A DNA stretch of 64,000 bases, taken from Coffea arabica (Eukaryota > Streptophyta > Magnoliopsida > Gentianales > Rubiaceae). The stretch spans positions 38,337,994-38,401,993 of the forward strand of contig NC_092322.1 of assembly GCF_036785885.1 (NCBI RefSeq). The letters run 5' to 3'. Below the pieces are notes generated by a model that was given only the letters and a program-made list of their open reading frames with translations, did not search any database and was not told the DNA's origin. The translations under genes and the position numbers were made by a program. Numbering within the stretch: the first letter of the stretch is position 1; every line of letters begins with the position of its first letter. Of this stretch, positions 1 to 13,562 are shown in pieces.

Positions 1-1583
1 TGAAACTTGCTACAGTATTATTTCTTCTCCCCTTTTTCAATTTCTCGTTCTACATTTTGCCTTTTCCTCTCCCTCCGTATCAATCTCCACATAAAACTCT
101 TTCAATTTTTCTCTTCTTTGCTCTTAACATTTTCCAATTTTCCTCTGTATCAAGCTCTGAGAGTTTTCCAATTTTCCTTTGACGAATTTCACTTTGAGTT
201 GAGCTGAAACCATTGCAGTAGACACTTGGGAATTTTGTTTGATCTGAGAATTTTCTAGAATCTGGATAAGAACCAAGATTCTTCATGCTTTTTAAGCTCA
301 TTTTTTTATTAATCTTTTATGTTTGTTTTGCTTTTTCTTTTCTAGGAATTTTAGACTGTTTTTCTTTACTTTTTATCACATTCTAAATTTGTAAAATAGG
401 AATTTGTTATTTCCTTACAATTCATTATTTTTTTTGGACTTTTTAATTCGATGATGTTGTTTGTTTATTTTCCTAATAAGTTGGTGAAATTAGGTTTTTT
501 CAACAAAACTGATGCTATGAAATTAGGTCTTCGATGCATGTACAAGAGATTAGGTTTAGTAGAAATTAGGTCTTGGATCATGTGTGTGAAATTAGGCTGC
601 CAATGAAATCATGAGCTCGTATTAGTTATTTTTTATTTATTATTTTTTAAATAGTGAGTATAGGTTTATTTGCATAAACTTGATAAGCTACCTCTATTGA
701 CTACTCTATAATTTTATGTTTCTGATTTCTGTTGGATGGATATCTTAAAGCCAGATTGATCAATTTGAGTGATTTCTCTAAGTTTAGTTATTAAGAACAT
801 TTGAATACTACTTTTTGAACAAGTGTATTTGTGTAATGAATGTTGAACTAATGAGTACTAGTGAGAGCTCAGGGGGCATCTTACTTGTCTCCTTTGAGGA
901 AATATCAGTACTTTAAAGCTGTGAGAAACCAGTTCCAATACTTTAGATCTCTCAAAACCTGGAATTGGCTATTAGAGTATGGAAATTTGACATTTAGGAA
1001 TGATATTTTATTAAATCTTTAAATATTAGTTATTGTATATTCAATTGGATTCAAAATATACTTTATCCATACTTGGGAGCCTCTAGCCCAACTTGTGGAT
1101 TGGCTTACGGAAGAAAGAGCTCAACATTTGTCCGCCCCCAAATTACGGTATTTATACCCAAAATCAACAATTATATTACATAAAAATATGTGTTTTTTTG
1201 GAGAAGGATACCTTATATGTGGTCCCTTGTGTTTGTACTTTTTTGGAAATGGTTATTCACTATAATATATGGCTATTCTTTTTCCAGATCCGGGCATTTG
1301 TATGAGGTATAAATAAATTACAAAATTTGTCTTGATTTGATTATTATAGTGTCAATGTGGTCCCTTATGTTTGTGTAATAGTTGCTGCTTGACTATATTT
1401 TTGTGGTGAGAGTGATTAATAAACAATAATGCAAATTTTGGTTGTATTCGGAGACGTGTATGGAAAAAGTGTTAAAGTGGTCCCTTGTTAGAAAGTTGTT
1501 GTGTGGGTTAACAGTTTATTGTATGAAATTATGAAGATTAACTATCCCTTTTTTCTGATATATATTGTTTTCTTTAACTAGAA
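1..1583. other. 5' leader/intron region of the MULE; no gene seen
   Basis: The first 300 bases are CT-rich and look like a transcript leader. The rest is AT-rich with no reading frame I can support. An intron acceptor-like TTTAACTAG ends at about 1581, directly before the first coding ATG of the transposase gene, so 300-1580 may be a 5' UTR intron. Short ORFs here, for example 1093-1305, show no recognisable domain. Confidence 0.35.
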
Positions 1584-4500
1584 ATGGGCAGCACATTTAT
1601 TACATTAAGATGTCACCATGGAGGCCTCATATCATATACTCCTCATCTCTATTACGAAGGTGGAGATTTGTGTGTTTTTGACTATGTTGAGAGTATAGGT
1701 CTAAGTATTTTCGAAGTGGATAGATTAACTGAGAGTGCTGGTGTATATGGTCATAAGGTGTACTATGGTTGGAAAAATAACACCTTTAGGAGGATAGATA
1801 ACAGTAGGGAGTTGAATGGTTATGTTAAGAGGGAGGTTCGACCAACTAAGGAAGTTAACTTATACCTTGAAGTATCCTTTCATGAAATTCTAGTGCAACA
1901 ACTTGGTTATGATCCGTATGAGGTAGATGAGATAGAAAATGAACCCCAAAATGGAATGTTAACAATGATATTAGGGATGAAGGTCAAGGAGGGTGTGCTG
2001 CTAATAATGGTAATTGTGATAATGATTCCAATTCAAGTGATGAGACTTATTTTTTAGCTATTGATTCAGATTATGAAATAGGTGATGATGCTGATGATGG
2101 TATATTTCATGATAATGTGGAAAAAAATGCTGAATGGTTGGGGGTAGACAATTACAAGAAAGAAAATGTGGGTAGGAGAATTGATCCTTTGAATGAAAAT
2201 GACGTAGTGGTTGAGGCTGATGAAACAGAGATTCCTGATTCTGAATCTGATTTTGAAAGCATCCATGAGTCTAATGATGAAGATTCTAAATTGAGGTCTC
2301 CTACTTTTGATCCTAAAGATATTCACAATCCAAAATTAGAGTCGTACATGTCCTTTACAAGTCTGAAACTTTTCAAGATTGTTGTACATAATTATAGTGT
2401 GAAACAAGACAGGCCTTGTGAGTTTGTGAAACAAGATACAGTGAGGGTGAAGGCTAAATGCAGAAATAGTTAATGCAATTGGGTTATATATGATAGAAAG
2501 TTAAGTGGGGATGGAAGTATTCAAATAAGAACATTTGAAGATAATCACACATGTGGTTTTACATATGATAACCCTCTTGTGCATTCTGGATGGGTAGCTA
2601 GGAAGTACTGTGAAGAGTTTAGGTGTAATTCTAAATTAGATTTGGAGCATTTTAGGAAGACAGTAATGAAAGAAAATAAGTCCTCCTTCACAAAAAATCA
2701 AACATATAGGACAAGGAGAAAAGCAATGAAAATTGTTCAGGGCAGTGGAAAAAATCAATACAGCAAATTAGGGGTTTATATGCATGAAATTCTAAAATCC
2801 AACCCTGGTAGCACTGTTATAATGAAAACAGTTAATGGCTTTAGAGACTCAAAAACAAGGAAAGGCAGATTTGAGAGGCTGTACATCTGTTTTGCTGGAG
2901 TGAAGCATGGTTTTCTAGCTGGATGTAGGTAATTTATTGGAATAGATGACACTTTTTTGAAAGGATTAATAGGAGGAGTTTTGCTAGTAGCTGTTGGAGT
3001 TGATGCCAATAATGGCATTTTCCCAATTGCATATGCTACAGCAGAGGGTGAAAATAAGGACTTATGGTGCTGGTTCTTCAAACTATTGAAAGAAAATTCG
3101 AAAATTGAAAAGGATTATGTGTGGACAATAATGAGTGACAAACAAAAAGGTCTAATTCAAGCATGTGATATGATTTTCCCAAATGCAGCCCGCAAATTTT
3201 GCGTGAAACACTTGCACAGTAATTTTTCATCTGCTAGTTTCAAAGGAGAAGGTTTGAGGAGAGCATTATGAACTGTTGCCAAGCAACAACACCAGCCCAA
3301 TTCATTAGCAGAATGGAAGAAATGGCTGAAATTGATGTAGAGGGAGCCAAGTGGTTTGATGGCAAACCACCAAGTCAATGGAGCAGAGCTTACTTTAGCA
3401 CTCATCCTAAATGTGCTATGTTATTGAATAATATCTATGAGTGCTTCAACAGCAAAATTCTTGATGCTAGGGAGAAGCCAATAATTGAAATGTTTGAAAC
3501 AATACGGCTATACATGATGCAGAGAATGCAAAAAAACAGGGATCTGGCCAAAGAGAAGTGGCAGACTTATCCTTACTGCTCCAGAATTCTTCACATTATC
3601 CGAAAAAATATAGATAGAGCACCTGACTGTTGTCCATTCAAATCAAATGATGATCTTTATGTAGTCAGCTGCCCATATGGTAGCCAATATGTAGTGAACA
3701 TCAAGGAGCAAACATGCTCTCGCAGAAAATGGGAACTAACAGGTATTCCCTGTCCCCATGCCATTGCTGCATTGTGGATGGCTTAAAAGGATCTTCTATT
3801 ATATGTTTCAAGTTGGTATACAGTGGGGACATATATGAAGTGCTATGAAAGATCAGCGTGTCCCATGAATGGAGAAAGTGAATAGGGGCTTACTGATGTT
3901 GGTGAAGGTCCTTTGCCACCCTTATATGGGAGAGCACCTAGAAGGCCTAAGAAGTTGAGAAGGAGAAGTGCAGATAAGGTTCAACAATCCAAGGAAAAAA
4001 TTAAGAAGAAGGTGACAAAAGTGGGGCAAATTAACAAGTGTAGATTTTATCATCAAAGGGGACATAATATGAGGTCCTGCAAGCTTCTCAAAAATGCTCA
4101 AGATCCTGTAGTTGCAAAAACTGATATTAGTTCAAGCCAAATTGCTGCTTCTACCAACAATCCAGCAAATGAACAGTTGGCCATTTCACCTGCAAGGTCT
4201 CAAACATTTGACAAGAACAGATGTGCTAAAGATGGGAAAAAAAAGCTGTAAGTTGTCTTGATTACTTGTTACATCTATCTCTGCTATTTGGTATATAAAT
4301 AACATGTTTTCCTTTTAAACTATAGGCAACAAGGAAAACCAAGGAGCCTACTGTTGAGTCTTCAAATAAAAGGGTAGAAAAACATGCTTCATATTTTGAT
4401 TTTTGTCTTTATGCAATTTGACTTTTGCTACTTCATTGTTTTGTGCAGAAGAGACAGCAATGTAGAAGAAGAGTTGTAGCTGTAGTTTGTAAAGATGATT

Positions 4501-4773
4501 CAAACACTAAACATCAACAGGATGTTGAGCCACTGGTTGAGATTGACATAACATCCTCTGCCGCAGATCAAGTGGACAAGGATATGTACGAAGTGTTTGG
4601 GCTGTCAATGTCCCAAGTCAAATATAGCACCAAACAAGCCAGAACACAAACTAAAGAACAAGTAGAGATGCCCTTCAGGATTAGAGGTATTCATATGCAT
4701 GTTGTTGCTGCTGCCAACTTAACATTAAGTGTTCCTAGTTCATTTAGATCGAAGGGAAAGGAGAAACTACTGT
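1584..4773 (+). pseudogene. MuDR/MULE transposase, broken by frameshifts and stops
   Basis: Fragments in order: a PB1-like N-terminal domain typical of plant MULE transposases (1584-about 1950); an acidic linker and DNA-binding region (2117-2932); the MULE transposase core with the FIGIDDTFLKG block and the second acidic block MSDKQKGL (about 2936-3260); the third acidic region with YECFNSKI (in 3268-3786); a SWIM-type finger ending CPHA near 3750; a zinc knuckle CRFYHQRGH near 4040; and a spliced C-terminal tail. Breaks seen: a frame change near 1950-1960, in-frame TAA at 2471 and 2930, a one-base frame change near 3262, TAA at 3784 and a TAG shortly after. The SWIM motif and the knuckle each lack one expected Cys (CSRRKW for CxC; CRFY for CxxC). 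Probable introns follow the donor GTAAGT at 4248 (acceptor TATAG at 4325) and end at GTGCAG at 4448. In an intact element this protein binds the TIRs and moves the element; this copy cannot make it whole. Confidence 0.8.
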
Positions 4774-6214
4774 GATAGTTGCTACTTTTGTAAATAAAAT
4801 GACTTTTGGCTTTTCAACTTTTGCCTTGTCTAGTAATTATGGAAGTGCAGACAATAATGTGATAGCTTGCTTTAATTTCGTTTATGGACCCATGTTCAAC
4901 AACAGTCATGTAGTTGACCATTTGGAATGTACTTTAATTGTATTGAAGTTATGATATATATGGCTGTTGTTTTCATGTTCATCTGTTTGTATTATTTTCA
5001 TTTGTTTTCTAGCTTGGTTTATCAGTACATGTGGAACATTGTTGCCAAAGACAATAATTCATGGCCATTTTATATATATGATAGGAACAACACTTTGACA
5101 AGGTTAGCAATTACAATGTCAGAATCGAAGCAATTACAATGTCAGAACTGAATCTACTTTACAAACAAAACATGATCATTTTCTTACACTTAATGCATTG
5201 CTCATACATTTCCCTTCCTAAATCCCACCTTTTACATAAATTGCAAAGTTCATTTGGAACCTTTGTATAAACAAAACAAGTCCCTTTCTATACCCTGCAA
5301 TTGGATATTACTTCATAAACAAATGATACTCTCATTCCAACAACAAACAAGGCCAACTTCAAAATGTTCTTCTGCAATTTTAGCAAAATTACTCCAGTGT
5401 TAGCAATAGCTTGCCTCCCTTTGTTTTTCCCTCACCTTTACTCCTCCAACACAGTACTAGCAAAACCACAAAAAGCACAGTTATGGTAATCAAAATTTTC
5501 TCCCTCTTACGCATTCTTTCAACTTGTTCTTCCATTTTGTTAACCATTTTCAGCAAACCAGGAGTGAGAACTCTCTCTCTTGGACAAATTGGCTCATCAA
5601 CCCATTCAAAGTACCTGCATCTCTCAGGTTTCTACCATAACAATAATGACATTTTTCAGAAATTAGTTAGCTAAATTAACACATTGAAGGACCAATATTT
5701 ATAGACAAATATTTCTTACCGGCCACAGAGAGCAACAAAGGAATCTTCTTCCCGGATTCTCGCCGCGCCAACAGGTGCTCATTTTTGTTCTCAACCCACA
5801 GTTGCAGAATGGTGTTGATGAAACACTGGAGACTTCAGAACTTCTGCTTCTCATTGACATGGAAACTTCACTACTTCTAAACTTCTCGCTGGCAGATGCT
5901 CTGAATTAGGGAAAAATTATAAAGGTGAGATTGGTAAAAAAATTTTGACGTTGCAGAAAGGTAGAGGGAAGAAGAAGAATGTTGGTTTTCGTCCATTGCA
6001 AATTATTGTTCCATTAAAAAATGGCTCCATTCGGTTTTACCCATTTTTTGTTAGGTTTAAAGTTGGTTCTAATGGCTCACATGCAAATTCCCATCAATTG
6101 TCCTTAATTGGCAAAAATTACAGATCTTTGAGGATGAAATGTGTTTTGGGTGAAACTTTGAAGATGAAATTGGTCAAGCAACCAAACTTTGAGGATGAAA
6201 AGTGCATTTTTCCC
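4774..6214. other. 3' flank and right terminal region of the MULE
   Basis: No gene is supported here. An ORF at 5945-6292 is an accident of the terminal-repeat sequence, which contains several 'TTTGAGGATGAAA' blocks (around 6128, 6160 and 6190) of the kind common in MULE terminal repeats. A possible 9-bp TSD half, TTTTATACA, follows at 6215-6223, but its partner is outside the window. Confidence 0.35.
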
Positions 6215-6769
6215 TTTTATACAAATAATTTTTATGTTTCAATTGCATGGTTGCCTGAGCGAGAATTTGAAATGCGCACTTCCGAGCATTAGTTTTATTT
6301 AAAATTGTCTCTCATCATTCTAGTAATACTTGATGCTTTACCAATATACTAGCTCTGAGGTCTCGCAGAATATTGTGTCCCCACAATATACTAATTAGAA
6401 AGCAAAACAATACATAATTATGCTCTTAAAGCAATATGATAATTGGATAGTTATATCGTAACATTGAGTTATATAATATCCAATATTCACAACTTTCCAC
6501 AAAATTTACCCAAGAATAATGGAGAAAATGTCAAGTAAGATTAGTGTTTTTTTTATCATTTTGGGTAATAAACGGCATGTTATTCAACTAAACGACAAAA
6601 ATAAGCGACTGGACATGAAGATAACTAACATGGTGATTATCTATTTAGAACAAAGTTGATGAAACTTAAGAAAAGATTGTTGAACACATAGCACAGACAA
6701 TGCTATTTGGGTATTATGCCTAAACTCGGTGTCTATTAGTCAAAACAACCTTTTGGCATTGACTTATAA
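6215..6769. other. AT-rich interval between two MULEs; nothing recognised
   Basis: There is no coding frame, RNA gene or clear repeat in this roughly 550-bp stretch. It contains the left copy of the 9-bp TSD of the next element at its right edge (6770-6778). Confidence 0.4.
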
Positions 6770-6778
6770 TATTCAAGC

Positions 6779-6985
6779 AGAAAAAATGGTTTGAGTGGCC
6801 CTCAAATTATTACGAAATTCAACTTTTGGCCTCCAACTATTAATTCAATAGTTTTAACCCTTCAACTAATTAAAATATATATTCATAACCCTTCTATCAA
6901 TTTAAATTGTTTGTCTAGCAGAAATAGCACCACGTGCAAGGCATAAGGGATAAACGACGGACCCTTTCATTTGCATAGGATATGC
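6779..6985 (+). repeat. Left terminal inverted repeat of the 6779 MULE
   Basis: It is about 200 bp and pairs with 15681-15882 in inverted orientation with moderate divergence. The divergence suggests this is an old insertion, in line with it being the outermost layer. Confidence 0.75.
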
Positions 6986-8719
6986 ATGTGAAGCCTTCGG
7001 AGACAATGCCACTGTTGCTTTATGTCTCCCTAACTCGTTAGAAAATGGGCACCATTACCTCTGACCTTGCCGTAGTTACCTTTCTCTCTCCCACGTATCA
7101 ATACAATTTACACACTAAAATTCTTAAAAAATTAAAGTAAAACAACAAAAGAGGAAAAGAAAACTAAAATCATTTCCTAAATTTCATCCTTTTGCTCTTT
7201 GATGAACTTACAGGTTCTTGTCAACTTTAGACTAGCCGGAGTTCCTCTCCACCAAGAAGGATTCATCAATTTGTAATTTTTTACTAAGATTTTCTATTGG
7301 TTATTTCTTCAAACAATATGAGAGCAGAAAACATTATTACTAGGTCCAGGTTCAATTTAAGTCACGGTTCACCCAAAAATCTTCAAACGATAAACAAATT
7401 TCACCTCACTCAGAATGACAAAATGACAAAAGCAAATAAGCAAGTTAATCAGGAGCAACAAAAAGCAATCAGCGTGTGATTCACATAAATTTCAGAAATT
7501 ATCAAAAGGAGATTTGGTATAGAAGGTAAAAGACCTTTATAGTGCTATTCTAATGACGGTTTGGCAAGTGGTGGTGGTGGATTTTAGTGGCAACAGAGGC
7601 AGCGGCAACACTTGCACTTTAACTCGTCCTTTTCCCTCTTTTTTTTTTGCTCATGTTTCTGATTTTTCCTTTTTGAATATTGATGAAATTTAAGAGGTTA
7701 AAGTTGAGATTTGGAGGACTTTTGAAAGTTGGTTTTAAGAGAAAGGTTGAAAAGATGAAAGTGGGGCCATGGATTTTTATGACTGAAGTTTAGTGGATGA
7801 TGCAAAATGGGAATTGAAGCCTTTAGTTTAGGTGATTAAGGCTTTGATGATGAAGTTGATGATGATTCTTAATGATAAGAAAAATGTATGAGAACTGAAT
7901 TTGTGGTAACACTACAACAAAAATGGCTTTTCCTGACATGCCTATAAGGACGCTTGTTGGTTTGTGTTATTTATTATAGTACTTATATTATGACACTTAT
8001 TATCAGCTCAATAATATATAATTTAATTTTTTTTATTTTATCTGATATAAGAATAATAATGTGCCTTTAAACAACCTATTATGACACTTAAAAAAATATT
8101 ACTGTTCACAAGTTTTTCGTCGTCCTTATGTGAGGTGCACGTGTTCCTTTTTCTTCTCCTCCCTAAGTAAGGCAAACACAAATTCACCTCTTGTTTTCTC
8201 CTCCGCCGCTCTTGCTCTCCTTTCTTCCTCTAGCTCTCCAATCTCCAATCCCTCATCGCATCCTTCCTTTTTCTTTCTGATTTAAATTATTCCATATTCT
8301 TCTCTTTCTTCTCGTTCTTTCCTTCAATTGCCAAGAAGGGTACGATTTCCTTGGGTTTGTCACTGCTTCATGCTCATTTGCGCCTGGAATTTATATTCCT
8401 CCTTTGCTTTTAAGTCATTGCATAAATCATTTTTGGCTTTATTTTGGGGTCATTTGTGGCTTTATTTTGGGACCATTTGCTTAGGTTAACCATCTCACTG
8501 CTTTTGTTCTTATTTTCTTTTTCCATTTTGATTTTTGCAGGCGTTTTACTGGATTTTGGGTCATCAGTGAGAAGATTGCTGCTATAATCCCCATGTGTTT
8601 TCGGTTGCCTATTGTTTGTTCATCGTTTGTTCTTGGTAAGGATATCTTTGGTTATGCTACTTTGGTGTCATTGCCTTTTATACCTCTGATAAAATTTGGG
8701 AGGATTCATCTTCCCATGT

Positions 8720-9047
8720 CTGTTGTGGTTTCATACCGTTAAATGCAATTTTCTAACTTATTTTTTTTACCGTTAAATGACCAACCAACCTGAACATTGT
8801 TTTTGGTGAAGAATATTGCAGGTTTTTATGAATCTATTTTTCTTTATTCTTGCATTCTGCTTGCGGTCAGGCAACGTAAGAAGTTCTCCTCTAGGTTACT
8901 CTGATTTTGGGACTATTTGCATAGGATAACCATTCCTTACTTGTCTTTTTATTTTGATATTTGCAGTCCATTCTTCTTTATTTTTTCTTACTTTGTTATT
9001 ATCTTACCTGGCTCTTTGGTTTTGTGTCAACCAAAATAGAGGCACCA
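8720..9047 (+). repeat. Internal repeat of the CACTA element, copy 1
   Basis: This segment (CCAACCTGAACATT, GAAGAATATT.CAG, then CCAAAATAGA.GCACCA at the end) recurs in diverged form at about 13620-13820. The solo LTR inserted exactly at the end of this copy, in its CACCA. The two copies show that the element interior was tandemly duplicated before the LTR landed. Confidence 0.5.
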
Positions 9048-12000
9048 TGTGATGACCACACCTTCCCCGAAGACGAACCAAAGGATTCGGCGGACCGCCT
9101 GGCCAGCTCTCGTCGGGACTCACTACAATTCTCAAATGAAAACAGACCAATTTCAATGATTACATCTAAAATGCCAAAATAATAATATGACTATAATATT
9201 TCATTGCACAGGTACATCCAAGGGTACAAATCTCAAGTCAATTACATCGAGTTTCAAATCTCACGATTCCCAAAGGTCAGTTACAAAATACCAAACTATA
9301 CAATAGACTAACCTTCACTAGTATCTTTCAATCGCTTCATTCACGTCACTCTTCTGTTAAGGAATAACAAATGGAATGGGATGAGCTAACGCAAAGAAAA
9401 AAACATGCAAACATATAGTTCAAGTAGCAATAGCACTTATGCGAGAATTAAAACTATAACATTCAAACAATTGACAATTTAAAATAGACACACTCAATAA
9501 GGATACAGGAGCTCTCGCCGACTCGAGTTACACGGTTGGCCAATGGGTTGGGGTTCCCCCCTCAGAAGTATAAGTGGTCGATGAGACATCGCTCCAATTG
9601 ACCTAAAATTGTTTATGGTTCTAAATCGACATGAGAGGTACCTCTCACCCAAATTGGTATGGTACATGCTATCACTCCGAGAACCAATTATAGCACTGAA
9701 ACGGTATGAGAGGTATCTCCCATCCGAATTGGTGTGATACATATATCCGTTCAGAATTGTTTATGGTTCTAAGTCGACATGAGAAGTACCTCCCACCCGA
9801 ATTGATGTGGTACATGCTATCGCTTAGAGAACTGTGTCGATGAGACATCGCTCCAATCGACTTAGAATGGTTTATGGTTCTAAGTCAACATGAGAAGTAC
9901 CTCCCACCCGAATTGGTGTGGTACATGCTATCGCTTAGAGAACCAATTATAGTACTGAGACGGTATGAGAGGTACCTCCCACCTGAATTGGTGTGGCACA
10001 TGCATCCGCTTAGAACTCGCGAGTTAAATATATTCATGTACAATTACCAATCATATGCATTTATGTAATAAGTATCACGTAATTAAAAGAGAGAGAGGAC
10101 GAGGGCGATAAAGTACACTCTCGCCTCGGCAAGTTTAAATATCATGTATAACACTTATACAATTAACATTTCAATCACATAAGTATTTAACATGGACTTG
10201 ACACTTACCACAAGTCAAGGGCAAGTTAAGAGTGAAGCGAATTGTCAGACGAGCTCTTTGGCGTCTTCATGACCACCTGAGACATGTACAATCATAATTA
10301 TCTAGGTACGGAACCAAGGTTATAAAGAAAGACATTTTCTCGCTACTCACTCTCCAAGTCACAAGTTCGAGCTAAATTAAAGAAGATTTTCTAGGTAAAT
10401 CGTTAAAATAATGCTCAAGAGAACTCGAAGGTATTTTTTTTTTATTCAAGTCGTGATAAGAAATCTCAAATCCAAAAGATAGCACCGTTTTCACTTTCAG
10501 CACGAAAATCGAGAAAAAAAAGTAAATGGTTCTCATTTCCCAAAACTTTAAATCTCATGTCCAAACTTTGGAAGGTAAAGAGTATTCACATTTTTCTAAG
10601 CTAATGAAGTCAAACATATCTAAAACTCCACTCATTTCATAGAAAAATATCAAAGCTAAGGTTCCAAAGTTCAAGTATAAAATAAGGTGTCATTAACCAA
10701 GAAAACGTATTAGGAAAAGTTTAACCTTTGGAAACCAAAATTTGAAATGAATGTTTAAAGTTCTAATGGAACCGTGTATTCCACCATGAAATTACACCTA
10801 AAACCGTCCAATAATTGCAAAGGAGGATGGAAAGTTCTTAAAAGTTCATTTTCTAAGAAATCAAGAATTTCAGCTTTGCGCGACAAATTTGGTAAAATTA
10901 GATCTTGAGTTTCGTATGTCCAAAAATAGAAAACTTTATACCGTTAGGAACTAGATCCAAAGTACTAAAAGTTCCTAGAAGACATTTTACATGGTTCCAA
11001 ATAGAAAGCATTCATTTTTCATCTCAAAGTTGCTGATTTTAACAAACAAGACAGAACCAGTCTAATTTTTCGGCGATATTTGAAAATTCAGCAAAATTCA
11101 TAGAAAACGAATCAACCTTTGAAATTCGTAACACAATAAGAGTTTCAAACAAGGTTTCAAACGGAACTAAATTCAAAGTTTTGAGCAACAAGATATAACA
11201 GTTCAAAGTCGGTTGATATTCACTACGTGAACAGTGAATTTCCATATTTGAAGAGCCATCTTTGGGGCGTTGTTTGGGTATCGAAATGGCATTGAAATTC
11301 CACCAAATTTGGTACACTTAAAATTCCATGCGTGTACTACCTCTCTATCAAATTTCATGCAAAAAATCACGTGGAAAGGCAGTTAACAAAACGACTAAAG
11401 TTTGTGAAATTTTCAAAGCAAAACTGCCAACTCACTCTTTCTTTCATTCCAAAGGTTTTTGTCCAATGAAATCAATCCTAATTCACTCCAGTTTTGAAAG
11501 GGTCCAGAAACATTTAATAGATATTTTATGGGTAATTGACATCAAAATTTTTGAGACAAAACATCCCAAAACAAACCTAACCATTCGGCTAGCAAGAAGG
11601 GAGAAACTTTCCAGTTTTCAGCTTTGTTGCACTTTCGAAATCTGACCACATCCCACTGAATACAAGTTCAAATTAGGAATGGTTTATGGCGTTGTAAACT
11701 AGGTTCAAAATGCTACATTTCATCAGAAAGAGTCATTTGCAAAATCAGTTCACAAATGAGAGAAAATCACGTTTAAAAATATCTTGAACAGTTCCTGTAG
11801 GTTGAGCACCCTGTTCAAGGAAATATAGAATAGCAGTAACGTTTAAATAAGTTTGATTCTTTATCAGATCATAAAAACCCACTTTCTGCAGATCTTTTCC
11901 TCCTCTTCGGGATCGAACATCAATTGCAACGATTCGAAAGACAACTCATTGAGATAGATGTAAATGAACAATACCCCTCCTAGAAATGTATAGGAAGTTT

Positions 12001-13557
12001 TCTCTTCGTACGGCTCGACAAAAAAATAATTTGATTCGAAGTTTTATCTATGTATTGAATTCTAATAAATCATAAAAGGTGCACAAGATGCAGTTTCTCC
12101 ATTCCTCTCGGACAGACAGTCACAACAGGACAATCAACTTTGTTGAATCACTACGGTTCACTCAGTTCAAACTAGCAAGTGATTTTTATACCGTTAGAAA
12201 GCTACGAATGTCTAGTTTTGAATGCCACAAAATGGCACTCAATTTTGACTTTTGTACAGGGAGTTACATTCGAACAAAGAACACTATCCAAGAACCCCTG
12301 CTATACGTTTTTTTTCTAGATTTGAATCTTGCCAAAGCTCAAGTTTTGTGCAACCAAATGAAACGATTTTTGGAAGGTATACTCTACACACATAACACAA
12401 CATATATCACTCAATTTAACAACCAAATAACCAACAAAAGTTCGAAATGCAAGCAAGATAACAGCATGACAGTTTCGGCCAGCTCTCTCCTTCTCCTCTC
12501 GATTTCTCTCTTTCTTTTTTCTCTTCTAGTTTCTACCATTAAAACTCATCACAAACACTCTAAAACACCCATAAACATCATGGCAGCCCTCATATAACCA
12601 AGATGGAAGTTTATAGAGCCCACTTCAACCAATCAAATGCAACCAACAATAACAAGAAGGAAGCTACAAGCTTCAAAGCCAAGAAATGAAACAAGAAAAC
12701 AAGAGGTGTGGTGGGAGATGTTTATACCTTCCAAGAAACTAAACCCTTGATGAAGTTAGATTTTTCCCACTAAAAACTCTCCAACAACCACCACAAGATG
12801 TTGTCTTTCTTCAAGCTAAGATGAATCTCCAAGAACTAGAAGATTAGATGAAGTTTTGGAGCAAGATTGGAGCCAAAGAAATGGAGTTGTCTTCTTCCCT
12901 TTTTCCTCTTGAGGTTCGGCTGACTATGGAGAGAAAGAGGAGGGTTTGGTGTGTTGTAGCTTGTGAGGGAAGATTGGAAGAAAGTAGCTTTATGTTGGGT
13001 GCAAAAAGTCAACTTTGAATAGTTGTCGCGCGCGGGTTTCGTACCGCCGTTTTCTCTCGAGTTTAATACACTCATGTACTAATTTTCCCAGATACTTCTT
13101 TTAACACTATAAGTATTCACTTTTAGTAGTCTAGTATTAATTTCTCAAATCTCCACTTAGTAGTTCCGACGCGAAATACGCGAACTTTCGACTCGCGCGC
13201 GATAAGACGAAATTTAAGGGCAATTCATGCAACTAAAATATAATTAATTAACTCATATCTAATCTCTCAATTAACTTTTCTTAGTCTACTATTAACCATC
13301 TTTAATTCTCCAAAATTATTGCACTCTCGGATCGAATATTGTCTCGAAAAAAAACGTGTTCTTGTTATTTCTTACTAAACGAGCCTCTGAAAAATTAAAT
13401 TTGCTAACAGGACGTTTTAATAATATAAGCGAGACATTGTTTCATGAAAACGGATTCAAAATGGTTGAAATAAATTATTCGAAGAAAACGAGTGAATAAA
13501 TAATTAAATAAACCAGTAAAATAAGATAAAAATAAAAAAAAATTTCGGGTCCTCACA
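9048..13557. mobile_element. Solo LTR of a TGTGAGGACCC-type LTR retrotransposon
   Basis: It starts TGTGATGACC and ends CCTCACA, with the 5-bp TSD CACCA at 9043-9047 and 13558-13562. No second copy of the end sequence, no PBS and no gag or pol reading frame lie within its 4.5 kb, so I read it as a solo LTR left after recombination between two LTRs. The element is homologous along much of its length to the interrupted one at 50694-56392. ORFs inside it (for example 12079-12597, 11039-11317) have no recognisable domain and are taken as chance. The GC skew and the TGTGAGGACCCG start on the minus strand suggest minus orientation, but this is not certain. Confidence 0.75.
9631..10005 (+). repeat. 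Degenerate tandem repeat within the solo LTR
   Basis: Five copies of a unit containing ATGAGAGGTACCTCCCACC and AATTGGTGTGGTACATGC start near 9631, 9706, 9779, 9890 and 9965, spaced 73-75 bp except for one 111-bp step. No function is evident. Copy-number change of this kind is common in long plant LTRs. Confidence 0.6.
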
Positions 13558-13562
13558 CACCA

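Larger units (their letters stand above)
1..6214 (+). mobile_element. MuDR-type Mutator-like element, left end outside window
   Basis: This is the right-hand 6.2 kb of a MULE that once encoded its own transposase. The broken transposase gene lies at 1584-4773. The right end is placed at about 6214, where a run reading GGGAAAAATGCACTT on the minus strand resembles a MULE terminus and is followed by AT-rich DNA. The stretch 5690-6214 would be the right terminal inverted repeat plus 3' flank. Its left partner is not in the window, so neither the TIR nor a 9-bp TSD can be checked. Positions 1-1583 hold CT-rich leader-like sequence and a probable 5' UTR intron ending with a TTTAACTAG acceptor just before the ATG at 1584. 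The element is decayed and not autonomous now. Confidence 0.6.

Noticed and set aside
5945..6292. 115-aa ORF near the right end of the first MULE
   Set aside because: It lies in terminal-repeat sequence with repeated TTTGAGGATGAAA blocks and runs past the proposed element end; no domain.
12079..12597. 172-aa ORF with a hydrophobic stretch in the first solo LTR
   Set aside because: The homologous part of the second solo LTR does not keep the frame, and the hydrophobic stretch comes from a CT-rich run.
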